A stretch of 46,650 nucleotides of DNA from Nitrospira sp. UBA2082 (lineage in GTDB: Bacteria; Nitrospirota; Nitrospiria; Nitrospirales; Nitrospiraceae), in contig DCZO01000013.1 in NCBI GenBank assembly GCA_002331335.1, positions 1 through 46,650 of the forward strand, given 5' to 3'. Below are positions 17,312 to 25,821 of this stretch, piece after piece (the first letter of the stretch is position 1; each line of letters begins with the position of its first letter). The notes beneath the pieces were generated by a model. It searched no databases. It had not been told where the DNA came from and saw nothing but the letters and a program-made list of their open reading frames with translations. The translations under genes were made by a program, and so were the position numbers.

Positions 17312-17366
17312 CGTCTCGGTGAGACGAATGATCACGCGGCCACCTTTTATTCCTGCCATGCTTCCA

Positions 17367-17372
17367 TATAAT
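17367..17372 (+). promoter_or_regulatory. Possible -10 box upstream of radA
   Basis: A perfect TATAAT lies 44 bases before the chosen radA start. The -35 region is poor (around TTTTAT at 17345-17350), so confidence is low. It fits a separate promoter for radA after the squalene-synthase-like gene ends at 17311. Confidence 0.35.
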
Positions 17373-17415
17373 ATGAACGATATTCTCTCGTGATTGTTTG
17401 TGCGAGGCACATCCG

Positions 17416-18777
17416 TTGAAGGCCAAAGTCAGTTTTTCTTGCCAATCGTGCGGCCACCAATCACCCCGCTGGCTGGGCCGCTGCCCCGACTGCGGCGGCT
17501 GGAATACCATGAAAGAGGAGCGGCAGGCAGCGACCGGAAAGGGCCGACCTGTCGCGATGAAGATAGGACAGGTGCGGGCCACACCGATTGGTGAGATCGA
17601 GGTGGTTGGCGAGGATCGACGCCTCACGCGTATCGGCGAGTTCGACCGAGTGTTGGGCGGAGGGGTCATCCCCGGCTCGGTGATCTTGATCGGGGGCGAT
17701 CCGGGAATCGGCAAGACGACATTACTGCTTCAGGTGTTGCCACGATTGGCTTCCAAGGAACAGCAGGTGTTGTATGTGTCCGGGGAAGAGTCCCCGCGCC
17801 AGATCAAGATGCGGGGCCAGCGGTTAGGTATCGAGCATCCGAGTCTGTTGATATTGGCGGAAACCTCGCTCGAACAGATCCTGAAGGCCGTCCAGGAAAT
17901 CCAGCCGGCAGCGTTGGTCGTTGATTCGATTCAGACGGTGTATACGGAACAAATCACATCGGCGCCAGGCAGCATCAGCCAAGTGCAGGAGGTCGCCGGA
18001 CAGCTCATGTGGTTCGCCAAGCGAGCTGGCGTGCCGGTCTTTATTATTGGCCATGTGACGAAGGAGGGGGCGATCGCCGGGCCACGGTTGTTGGAGCACA
18101 TAGTCGATACGGTACTGTACTTCGAAGGCGACAAGGGGCACAGTTATCGGATTCTCCGCGCTGTAAAGAATCGATTCGGTTCGACCAATGAAATCGGTGT
18201 GTTTGAAATGAAAGATTCAGGATTAGATGAAGTTGTGAACCCCTCGGAGCTCTTCTTGGCCGAGCGCCCACAACGGAGCACTGGTTCGGTGGTTGTGTCG
18301 AGTCTTGAGGGCAGCAGGCCGATCCTGGTCGAGTTACAGGCATTGGTGTCTTCGACGAGTTATGCCATGCCGAAGCGAATGGCCAATGGCGTGGAGCTCA
18401 ATCGAGTGTCCTTGCTGCTCGCTGTGATGGAGAAACGACTAGGGTTGCACCTGTCCGGCCAGGATGTCTATGTGAATATCGTCGGAGGTCTGCGCATCGA
18501 TGAGCCGGCAATTGATCTGGGCATCGTGGCGGCGGTGACATCGAGCTTGCGCGAAGTGCCGGTCGAGCCGGGTCTGTTGATCCTGGGCGAGGTCGGGCTC
18601 GGCGGAGAAGTCCGCGCGGTCAGCCAGGCAGAGCTGCGAATCCGGGAGGCGGCAAAAATGGGGTTCAAGCGCTGTTTGTTGCCCGAACGGAACTTGATGA
18701 AGCTTGAACCAATCGGGGGTATTGATTTGGTCGGTATTCATGAAGTGGGAGAGGCTTTGGATGTCGTCCTCGCCTAA
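17416..18777 (+). CDS. radA: DNA repair protein RadA
   Basis: The protein has 453 residues from TTG 17416. GCGAGG lies about 8 bases upstream, and starting here gives the usual short lead before the zinc finger. TTG 17398 would add six residues. The N-terminal zinc finger is CQSCG then CPDCG (about residues 9-30). The Walker A motif is GGDPGIGKTT (about 94-103), and the RadA-specific KNRFG motif is at about 252-256. The C-terminal Lon-like domain follows (about 280-450). RadA is a RecA-like ATPase that promotes branch migration in recombinational repair. The stop overlaps the start of the next gene by 17 bases. Confidence 0.96.
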   Translation: MKAKVSFSCQSCGHQSPRWLGRCPDCGGWNTMKEERQAATGKGRPVAMKIGQVRATPIGEIEVVGEDRRLTRIGEFDRVLGGGVIPGSVILIGGDPGIGKTTLLLQVLPRLASKEQQVLYVSGEESPRQIKMRGQRLGIEHPSLLILAETSLEQILKAVQEIQPAALVVDSIQTVYTEQITSAPGSISQVQEVAGQLMWFAKRAGVPVFIIGHVTKEGAIAGPRLLEHIVDTVLYFEGDKGHSYRILRAVKNRFGSTNEIGVFEMKDSGLDEVVNPSELFLAERPQRSTGSVVVSSLEGSRPILVELQALVSSTSYAMPKRMANGVELNRVSLLLAVMEKRLGLHLSGQDVYVNIVGGLRIDEPAIDLGIVAAVTSSLREVPVEPGLLILGEVGLGGEVRAVSQAELRIREAAKMGFKRCLLPERNLMKLEPIGGIDLVGIHEVGEALDVVLA

Positions 18778-19615
18778 CCGCTGTGCGCGTTTCGCCTGGC
18801 GGTCTGTACATGGAATCGCCGTGTGTCTGCTGCTGGCCGGATGCGCGCTGCTTCGGCCTGGGCCTGATGTGCCGCTCAAGCAGGCTACGGCGGAAGAATT
18901 GACGGCGTTGCTTCGTCAACGAGAGGCCGCCATTCAGTCAATGAAGGGGCTATTCAGCGCCAAAGTGCGTGGAGGGGGGATTCCCATCGCATCCCGTGTC
19001 GAGGGTACTGTGTACTATCGCCGTCCGAATGCCTTGAGGCTCAGGGGGTTTAATCCCATCGGCGGCGAGGTGTTTGAATTTGTTCAAGCGGAGGATTTGT
19101 ACAAACTCCGGCTGCCGACGATGGGGCGTGTGCTGATTGGACGGGAGTCTGAGATGGAAGAAATGGGCAAGCTCGCACGTCCGTTTCAATTGAGTGTCTG
19201 GGCAGTAAGTGGGGTGCTGGGCACCAGTTCGCTCGGATCGGGAGAAACTGTGAGGCTGGTGGAGGACGGGGACCGGTATCGTCTGGATGTGTATGCAACT
19301 TTGACTGGTGCAGTGCGTGAACGGATGCTGGTCCGCCGCTTGTGGTTTGATCGACGAACGTTGTTGGTTGTTCAGGAAGATCGGTTAGGGGGTGGCGGTG
19401 AGGTGGACGCCACCATTCACTATGAAGACTTCCGACCGCTCGACAATCAGGCTGACAGGCCCTTGCCGGGAAAGTCCGCATCGGTGCCACTCTTGATTCG
19501 TCCATTCAAAATTTCTCTCGAGGATGGGCGAGAACAGGTAAGTGTCCAGGTCGTGTTCCATGAAATGCTGCCGAACCAACCGATAAAACATGAAGAATTA
19601 GGTCAGGTATTTTAG
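18761..19615 (+). CDS. LolB/DUF4292-like outer-membrane lipoprotein
   Basis: The protein has 284 residues. ATG 18761 lies inside the end of radA and is preceded by GGGAGAGG. The signal segment ends in LLLAGC (Cys about 30), a clear lipobox. The mature part has the long strands of the LolA/LolB fold: FSAKVRG, EGTVYYRRPNALRLRG, then VFEFVQAEDLYKLRLP and later YRLDVYA. It may help place lipoproteins or lipids in the outer membrane (family inference, similar to DUF4292 proteins). The 17-base overlap with radA suggests one transcript, though the functions look unrelated. Confidence 0.75.
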   Translation: MSSSPNRCARFAWRSVHGIAVCLLLAGCALLRPGPDVPLKQATAEELTALLRQREAAIQSMKGLFSAKVRGGGIPIASRVEGTVYYRRPNALRLRGFNPIGGEVFEFVQAEDLYKLRLPTMGRVLIGRESEMEEMGKLARPFQLSVWAVSGVLGTSSLGSGETVRLVEDGDRYRLDVYATLTGAVRERMLVRRLWFDRRTLLVVQEDRLGGGGEVDATIHYEDFRPLDNQADRPLPGKSASVPLLIRPFKISLEDGREQVSVQVVFHEMLPNQPIKHEELGQVF

Positions 19616-19658
19616 CGAAGATATGGCGTCAGCAATATAAGATTAGAACAATAGTGTT

Positions 19659-20465
19659 ATGAAAATCTTGGCGATTGAGACGGCCACCGCATGGCAGAGC
19701 GTTGCGATTCTTGAGGAGAACCGGGTCCTGGCTCGACAAGACCAGGACGCCAGTGGTGCGCATGGGACGCTGCTGCTGCCCGCGATTGAACGTCTGCTCA
19801 TGGAGACAGAATTGCGGCTCAACGATCTTGATGGATTGGCTTGTTCAGCGGGACCTGGGTCGTTTACCGGGATTCGTGTGGGGTTGGCAACGTGCCTCGG
19901 ATTGAGAGCGGCGACCAGCCTTCCGCTGGTCCTCGTCCCGACATTGGAAGCAATGGCATGGGGTGTGAATTCGTCGGTTCTTCCCATCTGTCCCATTGTG
20001 ACGAGCCGTAGAGGGGAACTCTATTGGGCGGTGTTTCGACGGACAGGAGACGATCAATTGCATCGCCTCATGACGGAATGCGTCGGTCCTCCGGCTGCCT
20101 TGGCTCGGAGTCTTACCGAGCACACGCTTGTGTTCGGCGACGGATGGTCTGCGATGAATGCACAGATTCGTGCCGCGTTGCCCGTCTCTGTCAAGGTTTC
20201 TGTGAGTCCCCTGGAGGTTAAGCCGTCGGCAGCGAGTGTGGCAGTTCTTGGGATGCAGCGGTTCCGTCGGGGAGATATTGCCGGCGATCGAGTGGAGCCG
20301 CTGTATGTACAACGGGCTGAGGCCGAGCTTCAATACGACCGGTCTGGAGGGGTGTCACCGGTGATGCGTCGCCAAGAACGAGTGACGAAGAAGATTGCGC
20401 AACGGCTGGCGCGAGGGCGGCAAGGACGGCAGTCGGCAACTCAGCTGAGGAAGAAACATGCCTAA
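19659..20465 (+). CDS. tsaB: tRNA threonylcarbamoyladenosine biosynthesis protein TsaB
   Basis: The protein has 268 residues and begins MKILAIETATAWQSVAIL, the ASKHA-fold start typical of TsaB (YeaZ). It carries the helix HGTLLLPAIERLL and the motif SAGPGSFTGIRVGLA (about 63-77). TsaB is the non-catalytic partner of TsaD in the complex that makes t6A37 on ANN-decoding tRNAs. The C-terminal 35 residues are very basic (RRQERVTKKIAQRLARGRQ), longer than in E. coli, and may bind RNA (inference). The stop overlaps the rimI start by eight bases, a common tsaB-rimI pairing. tsaD lies at 31088. Confidence 0.94.
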   Translation: MKILAIETATAWQSVAILEENRVLARQDQDASGAHGTLLLPAIERLLMETELRLNDLDGLACSAGPGSFTGIRVGLATCLGLRAATSLPLVLVPTLEAMAWGVNSSVLPICPIVTSRRGELYWAVFRRTGDDQLHRLMTECVGPPAALARSLTEHTLVFGDGWSAMNAQIRAALPVSVKVSVSPLEVKPSAASVAVLGMQRFRRGDIAGDRVEPLYVQRAEAELQYDRSGGVSPVMRRQERVTKKIAQRLARGRQGRQSATQLRKKHA

Positions 20466-20997
20466 CCCTTCTTTCCGAATCGTTCCAGCCACGGCCGACA
20501 TGCTGCCGGACATCGTGCAATTAGAAGAAGCTTGCTTCTCAGCCCCCTGGACGCGCAAAATGCTCGAAGCAGAACTGACAGGTAACCAGTTTGCCCACTT
20601 TCTCGTCGCGGTGGGATGCGAAGAGGGAAAGACCACCGAGTCGATTATCGGCTATCACTGTTTCTGGATTGTGTTCGAAGAGCTTCGTTTGATGAATCTG
20701 GCAGTTCGGCCATCCATGCGTCGCAAAGGAATCGGACGGGCGCTCGCTCTCGAGGCGGTTCGTGTCGGTGTAGGACTTGCTGCGAACCGAGCGTTGTTGG
20801 AGGTGCGGGCTTCGAATGAGGCTGCGCAGGGTCTGTACAGGAAACTGGGCTTTGTGCCTATCAGCACTCGCCGCCAGTATTATACGAATCCCACGGAAGA
20901 TGCGGTGATTATGGAGTTGATCCCCCTTGTCGTGCCGGAGAACGAACGGGAGGCCCGTTTGTTCCCGGTGGGAAGTGGTTCGGTCTCAGCACACTAA
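20458..20997 (+). CDS. rimI: Ribosomal protein S18-alanine N-acetyltransferase RimI-like
   Basis: The protein has 179 residues with the GNAT fold. The strand LMNLAVRPSMRRKGIGRAL carries the acetyl-CoA-binding motif RRKGIGRA (88-95). It is followed by a LLEVRASNEAAQGLYRKLGF segment typical of RimI. RimI acetylates the N-terminal alanine of ribosomal protein S18, and substrate identity here is inferred from family and context. The N-terminus (IVPATADMLPDIVQLEEACF) matches RimI. The gene overlaps tsaB by eight bases. The C-terminal 25 residues after MELIPL are an extra tail of no clear role. Confidence 0.88.
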   Translation: MPNPSFRIVPATADMLPDIVQLEEACFSAPWTRKMLEAELTGNQFAHFLVAVGCEEGKTTESIIGYHCFWIVFEELRLMNLAVRPSMRRKGIGRALALEAVRVGVGLAANRALLEVRASNEAAQGLYRKLGFVPISTRRQYYTNPTEDAVIMELIPLVVPENEREARLFPVGSGSVSAH

Positions 20998-21017
20998 CCT
21001 AATCCAGGAGGTGTCGC

Positions 21018-21260
21018 ATGTTGACGGATGAGGCAATGCTCGAACAACTTCGTCAATCCAACTCGGAATTTCGCGAGCTGGAACTTTCTCACCATCGGTT
21101 GGATCTTGAGTTGAATGAGTTGCAAAAACGCCATGTGCTGACTCCGGCTGAAGAACTCGAAAAAAGACGTATGCAGAAAGAAAAACTGGTCAAGAAAGAC
21201 AAGCTGGCGGAACTGATCCGCCTGTATCGTGAGCACGGGTTACAACCTACTGCGCATTGA
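21018..21260 (+). CDS. DUF465 (YdcH-like) small coiled protein
   Basis: The protein has 80 residues and is predicted almost fully helical. The pattern HHRLDLELNELQKR, then TPAEELEKRRMQKEKLVKKDKLAELI, matches the DUF465 family, whose members have a conserved lysine-rich second helix ending near KDK. AGGAGG lies 6-11 bases before the ATG, a very good Shine-Dalgarno sequence. Function is unknown in the family. It sits between rimI and tatC on the same strand. Confidence 0.8.
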   Translation: MLTDEAMLEQLRQSNSEFRELELSHHRLDLELNELQKRHVLTPAEELEKRRMQKEKLVKKDKLAELIRLYREHGLQPTAH

Positions 21261-21305
21261 GGGAACCGTTCCGCTGCCGGCGCACCCGGCGGCGGAACGC
21301 TTGCC

Positions 21306-22082
21306 ATGGACAAGATTGTCAATCCGCTTGCCGCGCATATTCAGACCGTCAAGCGCCGATTGATCATCATCGGATTCACCATTCTCGCCTCGTTGATCGG
21401 CACCTTCTCGTTCTCGTCAGACATGGTGGCGTGGTTGAACCGGCCCTTCCAGAATCAACTGGTGTTCTATGGGCCGACGGAAGCCCTCTTTGCTTCGATT
21501 AAAGTATCGTTGCTGGCGGCGGTCATCCTGAGTTTGCCCGTTGTCTTCTATCAATTCTGGAAATTCGTCGAGCCGGCGCTGTTGCCGAAGGAACAGCGTT
21601 GGGCCATTCCACTGTTTTGTCTGGCTGGCGGTCTTTTTACGTTGGGGTTGGTGTTTTGCAATCTTGTGATTCTTCCCCTGGTGATCGATTTCTTTGTGAG
21701 TTTTGGACTGGATCGGGACGTGACCCCACAGCTGAGCGTCGGTACGTATATTGATTTTAATGTGAAATTCTTGCTGGTCTTCGGTTGCGCGTTCGAGCTG
21801 CCGCTGGCCATGACGCTGCTTGCGGCAACAGGGGCGGTCTCGGCGCGAGGCTTTGCGCAGTACCGGAAACATGCCATCTTGTCCAGCCTCATCCTCTCGG
21901 CGGTCGTGACACCGGATGCTACGCTGTTCACGATGTTGCTGATGGCGGTGCCGTTGATGGTGCTGTATGAAGTCGGTATTCTCGGAGCCCGGCTATTTGG
22001 CCGTGATCGGAATGACGGTCCCATCGATCTACCGCTTGATCCGAATCTGCCCATGGGAACTGCAGGGAATCGAGTCCGATGA
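21306..22082 (+). CDS. tatC: Sec-independent translocase subunit TatC
   Basis: The protein has 258 residues with six hydrophobic segments. The cytoplasmic N-terminus (DKIVNPLAAHIQTVKRRLI) resembles the TatC lead into helix 1. The motif LPVVFYQFWKFVEPALLPKE, then RWAI, matches the conserved first cytoplasmic loop that recognises twin-arginine signals. TatC forms the receptor for folded proteins exported by the Tat pathway in the inner membrane. No tatA is adjacent, so it must be elsewhere. The TatC stop overlaps the start of the BNR propeller gene by four bases (ATGA), suggesting translational coupling. Confidence 0.95.
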   Translation: MDKIVNPLAAHIQTVKRRLIIIGFTILASLIGTFSFSSDMVAWLNRPFQNQLVFYGPTEALFASIKVSLLAAVILSLPVVFYQFWKFVEPALLPKEQRWAIPLFCLAGGLFTLGLVFCNLVILPLVIDFFVSFGLDRDVTPQLSVGTYIDFNVKFLLVFGCAFELPLAMTLLAATGAVSARGFAQYRKHAILSSLILSAVVTPDATLFTMLLMAVPLMVLYEVGILGARLFGRDRNDGPIDLPLDPNLPMGTAGNRVR

Positions 22083-23119
22083 CATCGGCAGGCCACAGCA
22101 TGTCGGACATGAGGTTCTGTTTCGCAGTGATGCTCCTCATTAGTTGCGCCGCTACTGGTGCGGATGCGGAAGGGCCGGCGGCCGGACCGTTTGATCGATC
22201 GGCCACGAGCGTCCAAGCCTTGGCGATCGCAGGAAATGGGGCAGTCTACGCAGGTTCCTTCGGCCATGGGATTTTTCGCTCAAGCGATCGTGGTGCAATC
22301 TGGGAGCCGGTAGGGATTGGCGTCACCGATCCCTATATCTTGAGCTTGGCTGTGACCAGAGAAGGAATCGTGTATGCCGGCACCTTTCGCGGGGGCATAT
22401 TTCGTTCTCGCGACGAAGGCAAGACATGGCAACCTGTGAATGCAGGCCTCAAACGGCTGGAGGTCAAAGCGCTCATGGCGGTGGACGAGGAGCTGTATGC
22501 GGGAACCGGCGATGGTGTATATCGGCTCCAGGGGTCGGAAGATCGGTGGTCGGTCGTGACGACGGGGTTGGACGACGTACTGGTTCATGCACTGGCTCGC
22601 TCTTCGGATGGGACCTTGTATGCCGGAACCTCTGGCAAAGGGATTCTGCGTTTCAAACGCCAATCATCCGGCTGGGTTCGGCTGCAGCATGGTTTGAAGA
22701 ATCATGAAGGGATGATCGAGAATTTTATCCGGGTGATCGTCGTGGACCAGGAGCAGGGAATTCTAGCCGGCACGTTCGATGGCGGGGTGTTTCGGAGTGC
22801 GGACGGCGGTCTGACATGGCGAGGGATCAGCCGAGCGTTGCCAAACGATTCGATCCGCGGAATTGCTCTGCTTGACCAGGGCTTGATCGTGGCCACGGGG
22901 AACGGTATTTTTAAAACCATGGACAACGGCAAGCAATGGGTTCCCGTGAACAAAGGGCTGACGAGCCCGGCAGTCCAGTCGTTGATCGCTTCCGGGGACG
23001 GAAGTTTTTATGCGGGGACGAGCGCGGGGGTATTCCGCAGCGACGACGGACTGACCTGGGTTGCCGTCAATCAAGGTCTTGAGGCAGGCATTGCACCGCC
23101 GCCGTTTCTCTTTCGATAA
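22079..23119 (+). CDS. Exported BNR/Asp-box beta-propeller protein
   Basis: The protein has 346 residues from ATG 22079 (ATGA overlap with tatC). ATG 22100 or 22109 would give a tidier signal peptide. The hydrophobic stretch FCFAVMLLISCAATGADA looks like a signal. The mature part consists of about seven repeats of roughly 42 residues with the Asp-box form SxDxGxxW, for example RSSDRGAIW, RSRDEGKTW and RSADGGLTW, alternating with VYAGTFRGGIF. This is a sialidase-like or Ycf48-like seven-bladed propeller without visible sialidase catalytic residues, probably a binding or assembly protein. The signal lacks a twin arginine, so it is not an obvious Tat substrate despite its neighbour. Confidence 0.82.
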   Translation: MTSAGHSMSDMRFCFAVMLLISCAATGADAEGPAAGPFDRSATSVQALAIAGNGAVYAGSFGHGIFRSSDRGAIWEPVGIGVTDPYILSLAVTREGIVYAGTFRGGIFRSRDEGKTWQPVNAGLKRLEVKALMAVDEELYAGTGDGVYRLQGSEDRWSVVTTGLDDVLVHALARSSDGTLYAGTSGKGILRFKRQSSGWVRLQHGLKNHEGMIENFIRVIVVDQEQGILAGTFDGGVFRSADGGLTWRGISRALPNDSIRGIALLDQGLIVATGNGIFKTMDNGKQWVPVNKGLTSPAVQSLIASGDGSFYAGTSAGVFRSDDGLTWVAVNQGLEAGIAPPPFLFR

Positions 23120-23146
23120 CACAGTCACCGTGAAAGGATCGAGATC

Positions 23147-23656
23147 ATGGCCGATATGACAGAAAAAACTCAGGCACGGATCGCCCTGGCCAGCAAAGGG
23201 GTGCCCATGGGGGAGATCGTGATCAGGTTTTTCCCCGATGTGGCACCTGGCCACGTTAAGAATTTCGTGAAGCTGTCGCAGGAAGGGTTTTATAATGGGA
23301 CAACCTTTCACCGAGTCATCCCCGGGTTCATGATTCAAGGCGGGGATCCCAACAGTAAGAACCCAGACCGATCGATGCATGGCATGGGCGGCCCGGGCTA
23401 CAAGGTCAAAGCCGAGTTTAACAGCAAGCCGCACAAACGTGGCATCGTATCGATGGCCCGGGCAAACGACCCGGACAGCGCCGGCTCACAGTTCTTTATC
23501 TGTGTGGCGGACGCCAACTTTTTGGATTGGCAATACACCGTGTTCGGGGAAGTCATCAGCGGCATGGACGTGGCCGACAAGGTCGTGAGTATGAAACGAG
23601 ACGGGCGGGATAATCCTCTGGAACGTGTAGAAATGACCGTGACTATCACGGAGTAG
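23147..23656 (+). CDS. Cyclophilin-type peptidyl-prolyl cis-trans isomerase
   Basis: The protein has 169 residues and no signal peptide, so it is likely cytoplasmic. The active-site block FHRVIPGFMIQGGDP (about residues 54-68) includes the catalytic arginine, and GSQFFI and VFGEVISGMDV follow as in PpiA/PpiB. It speeds proline isomerisation during folding. GAAAGGATCGAG lies before the ATG. It sits between the BNR propeller and a lipoprotein gene, all on the same strand, so one transcript is plausible. Confidence 0.95.
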   Translation: MADMTEKTQARIALASKGVPMGEIVIRFFPDVAPGHVKNFVKLSQEGFYNGTTFHRVIPGFMIQGGDPNSKNPDRSMHGMGGPGYKVKAEFNSKPHKRGIVSMARANDPDSAGSQFFICVADANFLDWQYTVFGEVISGMDVADKVVSMKRDGRDNPLERVEMTVTITE

Positions 23657-23708
23657 GTGTCGACTGGTGACTGCTGGGTTAGAAAGAAAACCATACGGCT
23701 GGCTGCCA

Positions 23709-24413
23709 ATGTATCGCCGTGTCTCAGCACTCAGCACGCTGCTCGCAGTACTGATTGTGTTGGCCGGCTGTGCGATCCCGCATGTGCCGTCGCGAATCGT
23801 CTATGAAGATCCGGTCAACTATGTGCGGTTAGAAGAGGACCAGACAGTTCTGCCGGAATGGCCGCAAGGCCATTTCTCCCATCCCGTAGTGTTAGAGAAA
23901 GAGCTGATGCGGACGATCTTGTCGAGCCTCAAGGTCCAAGAATACCGCATCGCGCCGCAACGGTGGCTTCAAGGCGAGGCGCCGCTCGTTGCAGTCTTCA
24001 CAGAGGAAGAGCTGGCGTTGTTGTCGGCACAGCTGACGGAGGGTCTGGCACAGGCCCAATACAATGAGCGGGTGACTTTTTATTTGAGCCAGCCGCTGAC
24101 GTTTATGCGACGCACCATTACATCCGGCGGGATTTATGTGAGAGGGAACGAGTTACACCTTCTGTTGGGTAATTGGCGGATCATTTACGGAGTTCCCTCC
24201 TACGGGATGATTTACGATCGTCGATATCCGATGCGACCGACGGCTGCCAAGGGGTTCAACCTGTTCTTTGAACCGGCGGATGCCGTAATTGCGCAGGAAA
24301 GCAGTTTCGTGGACGATCTCTTCGCTAATACAAAAGATGAATTGGTGATCGATTTGAGCAAAGTTCAGATCGCAGATCCTGTGCCAAGCTCCCGCTCCTC
24401 CAGTATGTTCTAG
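23709..24413 (+). CDS. Predicted lipoprotein of unknown function
   Basis: The protein has 234 residues from ATG 23709. A GTG at 23667 would add 14 residues before the signal. The hydrophobic segment LSTLLAVLIVLAGC ends in a good lipobox (Cys about 20). The mature part has strands (VTFYLSQPLTFMRRTITSGGIYVRG, split by turns) and a GNELHLLLGNWRIIYG segment, and ends in a serine-rich tail. I know no named family. It looks specific to this lineage. It converges with the glycosyltransferase gene across 38 bases. Confidence 0.7.
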   Translation: MYRRVSALSTLLAVLIVLAGCAIPHVPSRIVYEDPVNYVRLEEDQTVLPEWPQGHFSHPVVLEKELMRTILSSLKVQEYRIAPQRWLQGEAPLVAVFTEEELALLSAQLTEGLAQAQYNERVTFYLSQPLTFMRRTITSGGIYVRGNELHLLLGNWRIIYGVPSYGMIYDRRYPMRPTAAKGFNLFFEPADAVIAQESSFVDDLFANTKDELVIDLSKVQIADPVPSSRSSSMF

Positions 24414-24415
24414 AT

Positions 24416-24431
24416 GATCGGGCAACCGATC
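24416..24431. terminator. Small hairpin between convergent genes
   Basis: Arm GATCGG (24416-24421), loop GCAA (a GNRA tetraloop), arm CCGATC (24426-24431). It is placed between two convergent stops. There is no T-tract, so it is only a weak candidate for a transcript end. Confidence 0.3.
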
Positions 24432-24451
24432 TGCTGCGGTGGAGTGAACAT

Positions 24452-25471
24452 CTACCGGTAGGCCGATGTCCGCCAATACATGCGCGGGACGTCTTTGATC
24501 GCTTCAAAAATCGTAGGCCAGCCAAGTTTGCTGTGACCGTGAATACGGTCCCGGAAGCGGATCGGCAGTTCCGTAATTACCGCACCTGCCTGGAAGGCCC
24601 GCCAGGCCATTTCAACTTGGAAGACATAGCCCTTGGCCTTGACCCTGTCCAAATTCATTTCAGCTAAGAGTTCTCGGCGGAAGCAGCGGAATCCTCCGGT
24701 CCAATCATGAATGGTCGAACCAAGAAACAGGGTGACGTAGGCATTGCCCAGTCGTGAGACCAAGCGCCTACGCCGATCCCAGTTTTTTGTTCCTCCTCCT
24801 GGAATGTAGCGGCTTCCAATAACCAAATCGGCCGTTGCGCTCCTATGGACCATACGCGGCAAGTCCCAGGGCGCATGGCTGAAGTCGCAGTCCATCTCGA
24901 TGATCGACTGATAGTGGCGGTTCAGTGCCCATTGGAACCCTGCGATATAGGCTGGCCCAAGCCCTTGTTTTTCGGTTCGATGCAGGACATGCACAGATGT
25001 GTGCTGCCGGCTCAGTTCGTCAGCCAGTTGTCCCGTACCATCAGGTGAATTGTCGTCCACAACCAGGATATCGGTGGTGATGTAGGTCCTAATCGCATCG
25101 ATCATAGAAGGCAGATTTTGCCGTTCATTGTAGGTGGGCAAAATAACCAGGGTCGAGCGGTCGAAACGAAAGGGGACAAGTGGGGTCAGATTGACGCTCA
25201 AAGCGGTTCGAACATAGCCGGGGTAGGTTGAGTCTGAAGGGGGCAGCCCGCTAACGGCAATCTGGTTGCTGTCGATACCACGTGCGATTAAGGCCTCAGC
25301 CAGCTCGAAGGTTCCCACCACAAAGGCTTCGTCCGGTTCCAATGCCACAGTGTCAGGTATTTCGGCGAGGTCAGTGACCTGGCGATATCGAACGGCGAGC
25401 GGCCTGACTTCCCCTGAAATGGGAGACGCGGACTCGTGATGATGCATGGCTGGTGCGATGGTCAGGGGCAT
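24452..25471 (-). CDS. Polyprenol-phosphate mannosyltransferase-like glycosyltransferase (GT2) with N-terminal extension
   Basis: The protein has 339 residues from ATG 25471, chosen for the GGAAAG six bases upstream. Starts at 25498, 25447 or a TTG at 25594 are possible. The catalytic domain (about 105-335) matches dolichol-phosphate mannose synthase: LVILPTYNERQNL, the VVDDNSPDGT nucleotide-sugar site, MDCDFSH with the DxD-like metal site, then WTGGFRCFRR and HGHSKLGW. It would transfer a sugar from a nucleotide donor to a polyprenyl phosphate at the inner face of the membrane. About 100 residues precede the domain, which usually starts near residue 1-10. They include FVVGTFELAEALIARGI and resemble nothing I know. 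There are no C-terminal membrane segments. Confidence 0.87.
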   Translation of the reverse strand: MPLTIAPAMHHHESASPISGEVRPLAVRYRQVTDLAEIPDTVALEPDEAFVVGTFELAEALIARGIDSNQIAVSGLPPSDSTYPGYVRTALSVNLTPLVPFRFDRSTLVILPTYNERQNLPSMIDAIRTYITTDILVVDDNSPDGTGQLADELSRQHTSVHVLHRTEKQGLGPAYIAGFQWALNRHYQSIIEMDCDFSHAPWDLPRMVHRSATADLVIGSRYIPGGGTKNWDRRRRLVSRLGNAYVTLFLGSTIHDWTGGFRCFRRELLAEMNLDRVKAKGYVFQVEMAWRAFQAGAVITELPIRFRDRIHGHSKLGWPTIFEAIKDVPRMYWRTSAYR

Positions 25472-25635
25472 GCAGGTCTTTCCAACTACACGGGGCATGT
25501 AATTGGGCCATCCGCTTAAGAATGTCAAGGAGGGGCGTGTGCAGGTATTTTCTCGAGGCATCGGCTTCGCTGGATCCGACTCGAAAACACACAATTTGTT
25601 ATGGCATTCCTCGTCCTTGGGCTAGAATCACCCCC

Positions 25636-25821
25636 ATGGACATAGCACTATATACCGTGTGGCAAGATCAAGGACAGTGGCGCGGTTTTCTGCGGGACTA
25701 TCCTGACCATCAGGCGCAGGGGGAGTCCTTTGAGGATTTAGAGTTGAAGCTGTGCCGCTTACACCATGATCTGACTACTAGAAAAAAAACAGGATTGTTA
25801 GCGCCGCATCGCGCGGCGTGA
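25636..25821 (+). CDS. HicB-like small protein, possibly with a disrupted C-terminus
   Basis: The protein has 61 residues from ATG 25636. The pattern YTVWQDQGQWRGFLRDYPDHQAQGESFEDLE matches the HicB/UPF0150 antitoxin-like fold (a strand, then PD, QG and a helix). Related stand-alone proteins usually end in a different, non-basic tail. Here the frame passes through a run of eight A (25782-25789) and ends in RKKTGLLAPHRAA, so a frameshift is possible. No HicA toxin gene is visible in the next 250 bases. It may be an orphan antitoxin-like protein or a remnant. It is divergent from the glycosyltransferase gene. Confidence 0.6.
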   Translation: MDIALYTVWQDQGQWRGFLRDYPDHQAQGESFEDLELKLCRLHHDLTTRKKTGLLAPHRAA

